Assembly: GCF_963169125.1 (NCBI RefSeq)
Contig: NC_084793.1
Coordinates: forward strand, 96,801,071 to 96,865,070
Reading direction: 5' to 3'
Length of the DNA stretch: 64,000 nt
Source: Humulus lupulus
Taxonomy: Eukaryota > Streptophyta > Magnoliopsida > Rosales > Cannabaceae
A model generated the notes under the pieces. That model did no database searches and had not been told where the DNA came from. It worked only from the letters and a program-made list of their open reading frames with translations. The position numbers and the translations under genes are program-made. Shown here piece after piece: positions 1 through 13,920 of this stretch; the stretch's first letter is position 1, and the number at the start of each line of letters is the position of its first letter.

Positions 1-2769
1 CTAAGTTTTTAAAAATCAATATCTTGGAAAGAACCAGGTCCTAAACTTAGAAGTTGATTCAAATTGATTAATCCATGTTTTTCTTAAAAAGCACGAGATA
101 TCAATAAAGAATTAATGCAAACTAAGTTTTTCAAAATCAATGTCCTGGATGCAACCAGGTCCTAAACTTAGAAGTTGATTCAAATTGATTAATCGATGTT
201 TTTCTTAAAAGCACGAGATATCAATAAAGAATTAACGCGAACTAAGTTTTTCAAAATCAATATCCTGGAAATAACCAGGTACTAAACTTAGAAGTTGATT
301 CAAATTGATTAATTGATGTTTTTCTTAAAAAACACGAGATATCAATAAAGAATTAACGTGAACTAAGTTTTTCAAAATCAATATCCTGGAAATAACCAGG
401 TCCTAAAATTAGAAGTTGATTCAAATTGATTAATCGATGTTTTTCTTAAATATCACGAGATATCAATAAAGAATTAACGCGCACTAAGTTTCTCAAAATC
501 AATGTCCTTGATGCAACCAGGTCCTAAACTTAGAAGTTGATTCAAATTGATTAATCGATGTTTTTCTTAAAAGCAAGAGATATCAATAAAGAATTAACGC
601 GAACTAAGTTTTTCAAAATCAATATCCTGGAAATAACCAGGTACTAAACTTAGAAGTTGATTCAAATTGATTAATTGATGTTTTTGTTAAAAGACATGAG
701 ATTTCAATAAAGAATTAACGTGAACTAAGCTTTTCAAAATCAATATCTTGGAAATAACCAGGTCCTAAACTTAGAAGTTGATTCAAATTAATTAATCGAT
801 GTTTTTCTTAAAAAGCACGAGATATCAATAAAGAATTAACGCGAACTAAGTTTTTCAAAATCAATATCTTGGAAATAACCAGGTCCTAAACTTAGATGTT
901 GATTCAAATTGATTAATTGATGTTTTTCTTAAAAAGCACGAGATATCAATAAAGAATTAACGTGAACTAAGTTTTTAAAAATCAATATCTTGGAAAGAAC
1001 CAGGTCCTATACTTAGAAGTTGATTCAAATTGATTAATCGATGTTTTTCTTAAAAAGGACGAGATATCAATAAAGAATTAACGCGAACTAAGTTTCTCAA
1101 AATCAATGTCCTGGATGCAACCAGGTCCTAAACTTAGAAGTTGATTCAAATTGATTAATCGATGTTTTTCTTAAAAAGCACGAGATATCAATAAAGAATT
1201 AACGCGAACTAAGTTTTTTAAAATCAATATCCTGGAAATAACCAGGTCCTAATCTTAGAAGTTGAGTCAAATTGATTAATCGATGTTTTTCTTAAAAAGC
1301 ACGAGATATCAATAAAGAATTAACGCGAAATAAGTTTTTCAAAATCAATATCCTGGAAATAACTAGGTCCTAAATTTAGAAGTTGATTTAAATTGATCAG
1401 TCGATGTCTTTCTTAAAAAGCACGAGATATTAATAAAAAAATTAATGCGAACTAAGTTTTTCAAAGTCAATGTCCTGGATGAAACCAGGTCCTAAAATTA
1501 GAAGTTGATTCAAATTGATTAATCCATGTTTTTCTTAAAAAGCACGAGATATCAATAAAAAATTAACGTGAACTAAGCTTTTAAAAATCAATATCTTGGA
1601 AAGAACCAGGTCCAAAACTTAGAAGTTGATTCAAATTGATTAATCGATGTTTTTCTTAAAAAGCACGAGATATCAATAAAGAATTAACGCGAACTAAGTT
1701 TCTCAAAATCAATGTCCTGGATGCAACCAGGTCCTAAACTTAGAAGTTGATTCAAATTGATTAATCGATGTTTTTCTTAAAAAGCACGAGATATCAATAA
1801 AGAATTAACGCGAACTAAGTTTTTCAAAATCAATATCCTGGAAATGACCAGGTACTAAACTTAGAAGTTGATTCAAATTGATTAATTGATGTTTTTCTTA
1901 AAAAACATGAGATATCAATAAAGAATTAACGTGAACTAAGCTTTTCAAAATCAATATCCTGGAAATAACGAGGTCCTAAACTTAGAAGTTGATTCAAATT
2001 GATTAATTGATGTTTTTCTTAAAAAACATGAGATATCAATAAAGAATTAACGTGAACTAAGCTTTTCAAAATCAATATCATGGAAATAACCAGGTCCTAA
2101 ACTTAGTAGTTGATTCAAATTAATTAATCGATGTTTTTCTTAAAAAGCACGAGATATCAGTAAAGAATTAACGCGAACTAAGTTTCTCAAAATCATTGTC
2201 GTGGATGCAACCAGGTCCTAATCTTAGAAGTTGATTCAAATTGATTAATCGATGTTTTTCTTAAAAAGCACGAGATATCAATAAAGAATTAACGCGAACT
2301 AAGTTTTTCAAAATCAATATCCTGGAAATAACCAGGTCCTAAACTTAGAAGTTGATTCAAATTGATTAATCGATGTTTTTCTTAAAAAGCACGAGATATC
2401 AATAAAGAATTAACGCGAACTAAGTTTTTCAAAATCAATATCCTGGAAATAACTAGGTCCTAAACTTAGAAGTTGATTCAAATTGATTAATCGATGTCTT
2501 TCTTAAAAAACACGAGATATTAATAAAAAAATTAATGCGAACTAAGTTTTTCAAAATCAATGTCCTGGATGCAACTAGGTCGTAAACTTAGAAGTTGATT
2601 TAAATTGATGAATCCATGTTTTTTTAAAAAGCACGAGATATCAATAAAGAATTAACGCGAACTAAGTTTCTCAAAATCAATGTCCTGGATGCAACCAGGT
2701 CCTAAACTTAGAAGTTGATTCAAATTGATTAATCGATGTTTTTCTTAAAAGCACGAGATATCAATAAAG

Positions 2770-5700
2770 AATTAACGCGAACTAAGTTTCTCAAAATCAA
2801 TGTCCTGGATGCAACCAGGTCCTAAACTTAGAAGTTGATTCAAATTGATTAATCGATGTTTTTCTTAAAAGCACGAGACATCAATAAAGAATTAACGCGA
2901 ACTAAGTTTTTCAAAATCATTATCCTGGAAATAACCAGGTACTAAACTTAGAAGTTGATTCAAATTGATTAATTGATGTTTTTCTTAAAAAACATGAGAT
3001 ATCAATATAGAATTAACGTGAAGTAAGCTTTTCAAAATCAATATCCTGGAAATAACCAGGTCCTAAACTTAGAAGTTGATTCAAATTAATTAATCGATGT
3101 TTTTCTTAAAAAGCACGAGATATCAATAAAGAATTAACGCGAACTAATTTTCTCAAAATCAATGTCCTGTATGCAACCAGGTCCTAAACTTAGAAGTTGA
3201 TTCAAATTGATTAATCGATGTTTTTCTTAAAAAGCACGAGATATCAATAAAGAATTAACGCGAACTAAGTTTTTCAAAATCAATATCCTGGAAATAACCA
3301 GGTCCTAAACTTAGAAGTTGATTCAAATTGATTAATCGATGTCTTTCTTAAAAAACACGAGATATTAATAAAAAATTAATGCGAACTAAGTATTTCAAAA
3401 TCAATGTCCTGGATGCAACCAGGTCCTAAACTTAGAAGTTGATTTAAATTGATTAATCCATGTTTTTCTTAAAAAGCACGAGATATCAATGAAGAATTAA
3501 CGCGAACTAAGTTTCTCAAAATCAATGTCCTGGATGCAACCAGGTCCTAAACTGAGAAGTTGATTCAAATTGATTAATCGATGTTTTTCTTAAAAAGCAC
3601 GAGATATCAATAAAGAATTAACGCGAACTAAGTTTTTCAAAATCAATATCCTGGAAATAACTAGGTCCTAAACTTAGAAGTTGATTCAAATTGATTAATC
3701 GATGTCTTTCTTAAAAAACACGAGATATTAATAAAAAAATTAATGCGAACTAAGTTTTTCAAAATCAATGTCCTGGATGCAACCAGGTCCTAAACTTAGA
3801 AGTTGATTTAAATTGATTAATCCATGTTTTTCTTAAAAAGCACGAGATATCAATAAAGAATTAACGCGAACTAAGTTTCTCAAAATCAATGTCCTGGATG
3901 CAACCAGGTCCTAAACTTAGAAGATGATTCAAATTGATTAATCAATGTTTTTCTTAAAAAGCACGAGATATCAATAAAGAATTAACGCGAACAAAGTTTT
4001 TCAAAATCAATATCTTGGAAATAACCAGGTCCTAAACTTAGATGTTGAGTCAAATTGATTAATTGATGTTTTTCTTAAAAAGCACGAGATATCAATAAAG
4101 AATTAACGTGAACTAAGCTTTTAAAAATCAATATCTTGGAAAGAACCAGGTCCTAAACTTAGAAGTTGATTCAAATTGATTAATCGATGTTTTTCTTAAA
4201 AAGCACGAGATATCAATAAAGAATTAACGCGAACTAAGTTTCTCAAAATCAATGTCCTGGATGCAACCAGGTCCTAAACTTAGAAGTTGATTCAAATTGA
4301 TTAATCGATGTTTTTCTTAAAAAGCACGAGATATCAATAAAGAATTAACGCGAACAAAGTTTTTTAAAATCAATATCCTGGAAATAACCAGGTCCAAATC
4401 TTAGAAGTTGATTCAAATTGATTAATCGATGTTTTTCTTAAAAAGCACGAGATATCAATAAAGAATTAACATGAAATAAGTTTTTCAAAATCAATATCCT
4501 GGAAATAACTTGGTCCTAAACTTAGAAGTTGATTTAAATTGATCAGTCGATGTCTTTCTTAAAAAGCACGAGATATTAATAAAAAAATTAATGCGAACTA
4601 AGTTTTTCAAAGTCAATGTCCTGGATGAAACCAGGTCCTAAAATTAGAAGTTGATTCAAATTGATTAATCGATGTTTTTCTTAAAAAGCACGAGATATCA
4701 ATAAAAAATTAACGTGAACTAAGTTTTTAAAAATCAATATCTTGGAAAGAACCAGGTCCTAAACTTAGAAGTTGATTCAAATTGATTAGTCGATGTTTTT
4801 CTTAAAAATCACGAGATATCAATAAAGAATTAACGCGAACTAAGTTTCACAAAATCAATGTCCTGGATGCAACCAGGTCCTAAACTTAGAAGTTGATTCA
4901 AATTGATTAATCGATGTTTTTCTTAAAAAGCACGAGATATCAATAAAGAATTAACGCGAACTAAGTTTTTTAAAATCAATATCCTGGAAATAACCAGGTC
5001 CAAATCTTAGAAGTTGATTCAAATTGATTAATCGATGTTTTTCTTAAAAAGCACGAGATATCAATAAAGAATTAACATGAAATAAGTTTTTCAAAATCAA
5101 TATCCTGGAAATAACTTGGTCCTAAACTTAGAAGTTGATTTAAATTGATCAGTCGATGTCTTTCTTAAAAAGCACGAGATATTAATAAAAAAATTAATGC
5201 GAACTAAGTTTTTCAAAGTCAATGTCCTGGATGAAACCAGGTCCTAAAATTAGAAGTTGATTCAAATTGATTAATCGATGTTTTTCTTAAAAAGCACGAG
5301 ATATCAATAAAAAATTAACGTGAACTAAGTTTTTAAAAATCAATATCTTGGAAAGAACCAGGTCCTAAACTTAGAAGTTGATTCAAATTGATTAGTCGAT
5401 GTTTTTCTTAAAAAGAACGAGATATCAATAAAGAATTAACGCGAACTAAGTTTCTCAAAATCAATGTCCTGGATGCAACCAGGTCCTAAACTTAGAAGTT
5501 GATTCAAATTGATTAATCGATGTTTTTCTTAAAAAGCACGAGATATCAATAAAGAATTAACGCGAACTAAGTTTTTCAAAATCAATATCCTGGAAATAAC
5601 CAGGTACTAAACTTAGAAGTTGATTCAAATTGATTAATTGATGTTTTTCTTGAAAAACATGAGATATCAATAAAGAATTAACGTGAACTAAGCTTTTCAA

Positions 5701-8700
5701 AATCAATATCCTGGAAATAACCCGGTCCTAAACTTAGAAGTTGATTAAAATTGATTAATTGATGTTTTTCTTAAAAAACATGAGATATCAATAAAGAATT
5801 AACGTGAACTAAGCTTTTCAAAATCAATATCCTGGAAATAACCAGGTCCTAAACTTAGAAGTTGATTCAAATTAATTAATCGATGTTTTTCTTAAAAAGC
5901 ACGAGATATCAATAAAGAATTAACGCGAACTAAGTTTCTCAAAATCAATGTCCTGGATGCAACCAGGTCCTAAACTTAGAAGTTGATTCAAATTGATTAA
6001 TCGATGTTTTTCTTAAAAAGCACGAGATATCAATAAAGAATTAACGCGAACTAAGTTTTTCAAAATCAATATCCTGGAAATAACCAGGTCCTAAACTTAG
6101 AAGTTGATTCAAATTGATTAATCGATGTTTTTCTTAAAAAGCACGAGATATCAATATAGAATTAACGCGACCTAAGTTTTTCAAAATCAATATCATGGAA
6201 ATAACTAGGTCCTAAACTTAGAAGTTGATTCAAATTGATTAATCGATGTCTTTCTTAAAAAACACGAGATATTAATAAAAAAATGAATGCGAACTAAGTT
6301 TTTCAAAATCAATGTCCTGGATGCAACCAGGTCCTAAACTTAGAAGTTGATTTAAATTGATTAATCCATGTTTTTCTTAAAAAGCACGAGATATCAATAA
6401 AGAATTAACGCGAACTAAGTTTCTCAAAATCAATGTCCTCGATGCAACCAGGTCCTAAACTTAGAACTTGATTCAAATTGATTAATCAATGTTTTTCTTA
6501 AAAAGCACGAGATATCAATAAAGAATTAACGCGAACTAAGTTTTTCAAAATCAATATCTTGGAAATAACCAGGTCCTAAACTTAGAAGTTGATTCAAATT
6601 GATTAATTGATGTTTTTCTTAAAAAGCACGAGATATCAATAAAGAATTAACGTGAACTAAGTTTTTCAAAATCAATATCCTGGAAATAACCAGGTCCTAA
6701 ACTTAGAAGTTGGTTCAAATTGATTAATCGATGTTTTTCTTAAAAAGCACGAGATATCAATAAAGAATTAACGTGAACTAAGATTCTCAAAATCAATGTC
6801 CTGGATGCAACCAGGTCCTAAACTTAGAAGTTGATTCAAATTGATTAATCGATGTTTTTCTTAAAAGCACGAGACATCAATAAAGAATTAACGCGAACTA
6901 AGTTTTTCAAAATCATTATCCTGGAAATAACCAGGTACTAAACTTAGAAGTTGATTCAAATTGATTAATTGATGTTTTTCTTAAAAAACATGAGATATCA
7001 ATATAGAATTAACGTGAAGTAAGCTTTTCAAAATCAATATCCTGGAAATAACCAGGTCCTAAACTTAGAAGTTGATTCAAATTAATTAATCGATGTTTTT
7101 CTTAAAAAGCACGAGATATCAATAAAGAATTAACGCGAACTAATTTTCTCAAAATCAATGTCCTGTATGCAACCAGGTCCTAAACTTAGAAGTTGATTCA
7201 AATTGATTAATCGATGTTTTTCTTAAAAAGCACGAGATATCAATAAAGAATTAACGCGAACTAAGTTTTTCAAAATCAATATCCTGGAAATAAACAGGTC
7301 CTAAACTTAGAAGTTGATTCAAATTGATTAATCGATGTCTTTCTTAAAAAACACGAGATATTAATAAAAAAATTAATGCGAACTAAGTATTTCAAAATCA
7401 ATGTCCTGGATGCAACCAGGTCCTAAACTTAGAAGTTGATTCAAATTGATTAATCAATGTTTTTCTTAAAAAGCACGAGATATCAATAAAGAATTAACGC
7501 GAACTAAGTTTTTCAAAATCAATATCTTGGAAATAACCAGGTCCTAAACTTAGAAGTTGATTTAAATTGATTAATTGATGTTTTTCTTAAAAAACACGAG
7601 ATATCAATAAAGAATTAACGTGAACTAAGTTTTTCAAAATCAATATCCTGGAAATAACCAGGTCCTAAACTTAGAAGTTGATTCAAATAGATTAATCGAT
7701 GATTTTCTTAAAAGCACGAGATATCAATAAAGAATTAACGCGAACTAAGTTTTTCAAAATCAATATCCTGGAAATAACCAGGTACTAAACTTAGAAGTAG
7801 ATTCAAATTGATTATAATATGTTTTTCTTAAAAAACATGAGATATCAATAAAGAATTAACGTGAACTAAGCTTTTCAAAATCATATCTTGGAAATAACCA
7901 GGTCCTAAACTTAGATGTTGATTCAAATTGATTAATTGATGTTTTTCTTATAAAGCACGAGATATCAATAAAGAATTAACGTGAACTAAGTTTTTAAAAA
8001 TCAATATCTTGGAAAGAACCAGGTCCTAAACTTAGAAGTTGATTCAAATTGATTAATAGATGTTTTTCTTAAAAAGCACGAGATATCAAAAAAGAATTAA
8101 CGCGAACTAAGTTTCTCAAAATCAATGTCCTGGATGCAACCAGGTCCTAAACTTAGAAGTTGATTCAAATTGATTAATCGATGTTTTTCTTAAAAAGCAC
8201 GAGATATCAATAAAGAATTAACGCGAACTAAGTTTTTCAAAATCAATATCCTGGAAATAACCAGGTCCTAATCTTAGAAGTTGATTCAAATTGATTAATC
8301 GATGTTTTTCTTAAAAAGCACGAGATATCAATAAAGAATTAACGCGAAATAAGTTTTTCAAAATCAATATCCTGGAAATAACTAGGTCCTAAACTTAGAA
8401 GTTGATTTAAATTGATCAGTCGATGTCTTTCTTAAAAAGCACGAGATTTTAATAAAAAAATTAATGCGAACTAAGTTTTTCAAAATCAATGTCCTGGATG
8501 AAACCAGGTCCTAAAATTAGAAGTTGATTCAAATTGATTAATCGATGTTTTTCTTAAAATGCACGAGATATCAATAAAGAATAAATGCGAACTAAGTTTT
8601 TCAAAATCAATGTCCTGGATGCAACCAGGTCCTAAACTTAAAAGTTGATTCAAATTGATTAATCGATGTTTTTCTTAAAAAGCACGAGATATCAATAAAG

Positions 8701-11330
8701 AATTAACGCGAACTAAGTTTCTCAAAATCAATGTCCTGGATGCAACCAGGTCCTAAACTTAGAAGTTGATTCAAATTGACTAATCGATGTTTTTCTTAAA
8801 AGCACGAGATATCAATAAAGAATAAACGCGAACTAAGTTTTTCAAAATCAATATCCTAGAAATAACCAGGTACTAAACTTAGAAGTTGATTCAAATTGAT
8901 TAATTGATGTTTTTCTTGAAAAACATGAGATATCAATAAAGAATTAACGTGAACTAAGCTTTTCAAAATCAATATCCTGGAAATAACCAGGTCCTAAACT
9001 TAGTAGTTGATTCAAATTAATTAATCGATGTTTTTCTTAAAAAGCACGAGATATCAATAAAGAATTAACATGAAATAAGTTTTTCAAAATCAATATCCTG
9101 GAAATAACTTGGTCCTAAACTTAGAAGTTGAATTAAATTGATCAGTCGATGTCTTTCTTAAAAAGCACGAGATATTAATAAAAAAATTAATGCGAACTAA
9201 GTTTTTCAAAGTCAATGTCCTGGATGAAACCAGGTCCTAAAATTAGAAGTTGATTCAAATTGATTAATCGATGTTTTTCTTAAAAAGCACGAGATATCAA
9301 TAAAAAATTAACGTGAACTAAGTTTTTAAAAATCAATATCTTGGAAAGAACCAGGTCCTAAACTTAGAAGTTGATTCAAATTGATTAGTCGATGTTTTTC
9401 TTAAAAAGCACGAGATATCAATAAAGAATTAACGCGAACTAAGTTTCTCAAAATCAATGTCCTGGATGCAACCAGGTCCTAAACTTAGAAGTTGATTCAA
9501 ATTGATTAATCGATGTTTTTCTTAAAAAGCACGAGATATCAATAAAGAATTAACGCGAACTAAGTTTTTCAAAATCAATATCCTGGAAATAACCAGGTAC
9601 TAAACTTAGAAGTTGATTCAAATTGATTAATTGATGTTTTTCTTGAAAAACATGAGATATCAATAAAGAATTAACGTGAACTAAGCTTTTCAAAATCAAT
9701 ATCCTTGAAATAACCAGGTCCTAAACTTAGAAGTTGATTAAAATTGATTAATTGATGTTTTTCTTAAAAAACATGAGATATCAATAAAGAATTAACGTGA
9801 ACTAAGCTTTTCAAAATCAATATCCTGGAAATAACCAGGTCCTAAACTTAGAAGTTGATTCAAATTAATTAATTGATGTTTTTCTTAAAAAGCACGAAAT
9901 ATCAATAAAGAATTAACGCGAACTAAGTTTCTCAAAATCAATGTCCTGGATGCAACCAGGTCCTAAACTTAGAAGTTGATTCAAATTGATTAATCGATGT
10001 TTTTCTTAAAAAGCACGAGATATCAATAAAGAATTAACGCGAACTATGTTTTTCAAAATCAATATCCTGGAAATAACCAGGTCCTAAACTTAGAAGTTGA
10101 TTCAAATTGATTAATCGATGTTTTTCTTAAAAAGCACGAGATATCAATATAGAATTAACGCGACCTAAGTTTTTCAAAATCAATATCATGGAAATAACTA
10201 GGTCCTAAACTTAGAAGTTGATTCAAATTGATTAATCGATGTCTTTCTTAAAAAACACGAGATATTAATAAAAAAATTAATGCGAACTAAGTTTTTCAAA
10301 ATCAATGTCCTGGATGCAACCAGGTCCTAAACTTAGAAGTTGATTTAAATTGATTAATCCATGTTTTTCTTAAAAAGCACGAGATATCAATAAAGAATTA
10401 ACGCGAACTAAGTTTCTCAAAATCAATGTCCTCGATGCAACCAGGTCCTAAACTTAGAAGTTGATTCAAATTGATTAATCAATGTTTTTCTTAAAAAGCA
10501 CGAGATATCAATAAAGAATTAACGCGAACTAAGTTTTTCAAAATCAATATCTTGGAAATAACCAGGTCCTAAACTTAGAAGTTGATTCAAATTGATTAAT
10601 TGATGTTTTTCTTAAAAAGCACGAGAGATCAATAAAGAATTAACGTGAACTAAGTTTTTCAAAATCAATATCCTGGAAATAACCAGGTCCTAAACTTAGA
10701 AGTTGGTTCAAATTGATTAATCGATGTTTTTCTTAAAAAGCACGAGATATCAATAAAGAATTAACGTGAACTAAGATTCTCAAAATCAATGTCCTGGATG
10801 CAACCAGGTCCTAAACTTAGAAGTTGATTCAAATTGATTAATCGATGTTTTTCTTAAAAGCACGAGACATCAATAAAGAATTAACGCGAACTAAGTTTTT
10901 CAAAATCATTATCCTTGAAATAACCAGGTACTAAACTTAGAAGTTTATTCAAATTGATTAATTGATGTTTTTCTTAAAAAACATGAGATATCAATATAGA
11001 ATTAACGTGAAGTAAGCTTTTCAAAATCAATATCCTGGAAATAACCAGGTCCTAAACTTAGAAGTTGATTCAAATTAATTAATCGATGTTTTTCTTAAAA
11101 AGCACGAGATATCAATAAAGAATTAACGCGAACTAATTTTCTCAAAATCAATGTCCTGTATGCAACCAGGTCCTAAACTTAGAAGTTGATTCAAATTGAT
11201 TAATCGATGTTTTTCTTAAAAAGCACGAGATATCAATAAAGAATTAACGCGAACTAAGTTTTTCAAAATCAATATCCTGGAAATAACCAGGTCCTAAACT
11301 TAGAAGTTGATTCAAATTGATTAATCGATG
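2770..11330. repeat. Higher-order repeat of 33 monomers (about 3,993 bp)
   Basis: Rare variant monomers recur at a 33-monomer spacing. The variant GCACGAGACA starts at 2871, 6867 and 10860 (spacings 3,996 and 3,993). The variant TAATTTTCTC starts at 3145, 7141 and 11134 with the same spacings. TTTTAAAAAT at 5331 recurs at 9324, again 3,993 bp on. Runs of neighbouring monomers match around each marker, for example about 5,043-7,340 against 9,036-11,333. The third pass breaks off near 11,333, where the following monomer is of a different class. This is classical higher-order satellite structure produced by unequal exchange of multi-monomer blocks. The outer limits are approximate, because neighbouring classes resemble one another. 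Confidence 0.85.
4350..5330. repeat. Five-monomer tandem duplication (about 606 bp)
   Basis: The unusual junction ATTAACATGAAATAAG followed by AATAACTTGG occurs near 4,465 and again at 5,071, 606 bp apart. The neighbouring monomers, including a BclI-type unit (TTGATCAGTCGATG) and a unit with AAAGTCAATG, repeat in the same order. This is a local duplication nested inside the 33-monomer structure. Confidence 0.8.
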
Positions 11331-12699
11331 TCTTTCTTAAAAAGCACGAGATATCAATGAAGAATTAACGCGAACTAAGTTTCTCAAAATCAATGTCCTG
11401 GATGCAACCAGGTCCTAAACTTAGAAGTTGATTCAAATTGATTAATCAATGTTTTTCTTAAAAAGCACGAGATATCAATAAAGAATTAACGCGAACTAAG
11501 TTTTTCAAAATCAATATCCTGGAAATAACCAGGTCCTAATCTTAGAAGTTGATTCAAATTGATTAATCGATGTTTTTCTTAAAAAGCACGAGATATCAAT
11601 AAAGAATTAACGCGAACTAAGTTTTTCAAAATCAATATCCTGGAAATAACCAGGTCCTAATCTTAGAAGTTGATTCAAATTGATTAATCGATGTTTTTCT
11701 TAAAAAGCACGAGATATCAATAAAGAATTAACGCGAAATAAGTTTTTCAAAATCAATATCCTGGAAATAACTAGGTCCTAAACTTAGAAGTTGATTTAAA
11801 TTGATCAGTCGATGTCTTTCTTAAAAAGCACGAGATTTTAATAAAAAAATTAATGCGAACTAAGTTTTTCAAAATCAATGTCCTGGATGAAACCAGGTCC
11901 TAAAATTAGAAGTTGATTCAAATTGATTAATCGATGTTTTTCTTAAAATGCACGAGATATTAATAAAGAATAAATGCGAACTAAGTTTTTCAAAATCAAT
12001 GTCCTGGATGCAACCAGGTCCTAAACTTAAAAGTTGATTCAAATTGATTAATCGATGTTTTTCTTAAAAAGCACGAGATATCAATAAAGAATTAACGCGA
12101 ACTAAGTTTCTCAAAATCAATGTCCTGGATGCAACCAGGTCCTAAACTTAGAAGTTGATTCAAATTGACTAATCGATGTTTTTCTTAAAAGCACGAGATA
12201 TCAATAAAGAATAAACGCGAACTAAGTTTTTCAAAATCAATATCCTAGAAATAACCAGGTACTAAACTTAGAAGTTGATTCAAATTGATTAATTGATGTT
12301 TTTCTTGAAAAACATGAGATATCAATAAAGAATTAACGTGAACTAAGCTTTTCAAAATCAATATCCTGGAAATAACAAGGTCCTAAACTTAGAAGTTGAT
12401 TCAAATTGATTAATTGATGTTTTTCTTAAAAAACATGAGATATCAATAAAGAATTAACGTGAACTAAGCTTTTCAAAATCAATATCCTGGAAATAACCAG
12501 GTCCTAAACTTAGTAGTTGATTCAAATTAATTAATCGATGTTTTTCTTAAAAAGCACGAGATATCAATAAAGAATTAACGCGAACTAAGTTTCTCAAAAT
12601 CAATGTCCTGAATGCAACCAGGTCATAATCTTAGAAGTTGATTCAAATTGATTAATCGATGTATTTCTTAAAAAGCACGAGATATCAATAAAGAATTAA

Positions 12700-13920
12700 C
12701 GCGAAATAAGTTTTTCAAAATCAATATCCTGGAAATAACCAGGTCCTAATCGTAGAAGTTGATTCAAATATATTAATCGATGTTTTTCTTAAAAAGCACG
12801 AGATATCAATAAAGAATTAACGCGAAATAAGTTTTTCAAAATCAATATCCTGGAAATAACTAGGTCCTAAACTTAGAAGTTGATTTAAATTGATCAGTCG
12901 ATGTCTTTCTTAAAAAGCACGAGATATTAATAAAAAAATTAATGCGAACTAAGTTTTTCAAAATCAATGTCCTGGATGAAACCAGGTCCTAAACTTAAAA
13001 GTTGATTCAAATTGATTAATCGATGTTTTTCTTAAAAAGCACGAGATATCGATAAAGAATTAACGCGAACTAAGTTTCTCAAAATCAATGTCCTGGATGC
13101 AACCAGGTCCTAAACTTTGAAGTTAATTCAAATTGATTAATCGATGTATTTCTTAAAAGCACGAGATATCAATAAAGAATTAACGCGAACTAAGTTTTTC
13201 AAAATCAATATCCTGGAAATAACCAGGTCCTAATCTTAGAAGTTGATTCAAATTGATTAATCGATGTTTTTCTTAAAAAGCACGAGATATCAATAAAGAA
13301 TTAACGCGAAATAAGTTTTTCAAAATCAATATCCTGGAAATAACCAGGTCCTAATCTTAGAAGTTGATTCAAATTGATTAATCGATGTTTTTCTTAAAAA
13401 GCACGAGATATCAATAAAGAATTAACGCGAAATAAGTTTTTCAAAATCAATATCCTGGAAATAACTAGGTCCTAAACTTAGAAGTTGATTTAAATTGATC
13501 AGTCGATGTCTTTCTTAAAAAGCACGAGATTTTAATAAAAAAATTAATGCGAACTAAGTTTTTCAAAATCAATGTCCTGGATGAAACCAGGTCCTAAACT
13601 TAAAAGTTGATTCAAATTGATTAATCGATGTTTTTCTTAAAAAGCACGAGATATCGATAAAGAATTAACGCGAACTAAGTTTCTCAAAATCAATGTCCTG
13701 GATGCAACCAGGTCCTAAACTTTGAAGTTAATTCAAATTGATTAATCGATGTATTTCTTAAAAGCACGAGATATCAATAAAGAATTAACGCGAACTAAGT
13801 TTTTCAAAATCAATATCCTGGAAATAACCAGGTCCTAATCTTAGAAGTTGATTCAAATTGATTAATCGAAGTTTTTCTTAAAAAGCACGAGATATCAATA
13901 AAGAATTAACGCGAAATAAG
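12700..13920. repeat. Five-monomer tandem duplication (605 bp)
   Basis: The diagnostic string TAAACTTTGAAGTTAATTC occurs at 13,111 and 13,716, exactly 605 bp (5 x 121) apart. The flanking monomers, including the BclI-type unit and the one with ATATCGATAAAG, repeat in the same order. The duplicated pair is carried into later copies near 31.6/32.2, 37.4/38.0 and 42.4/43.0 kb, so it predates those segmental duplications. Confidence 0.8.
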
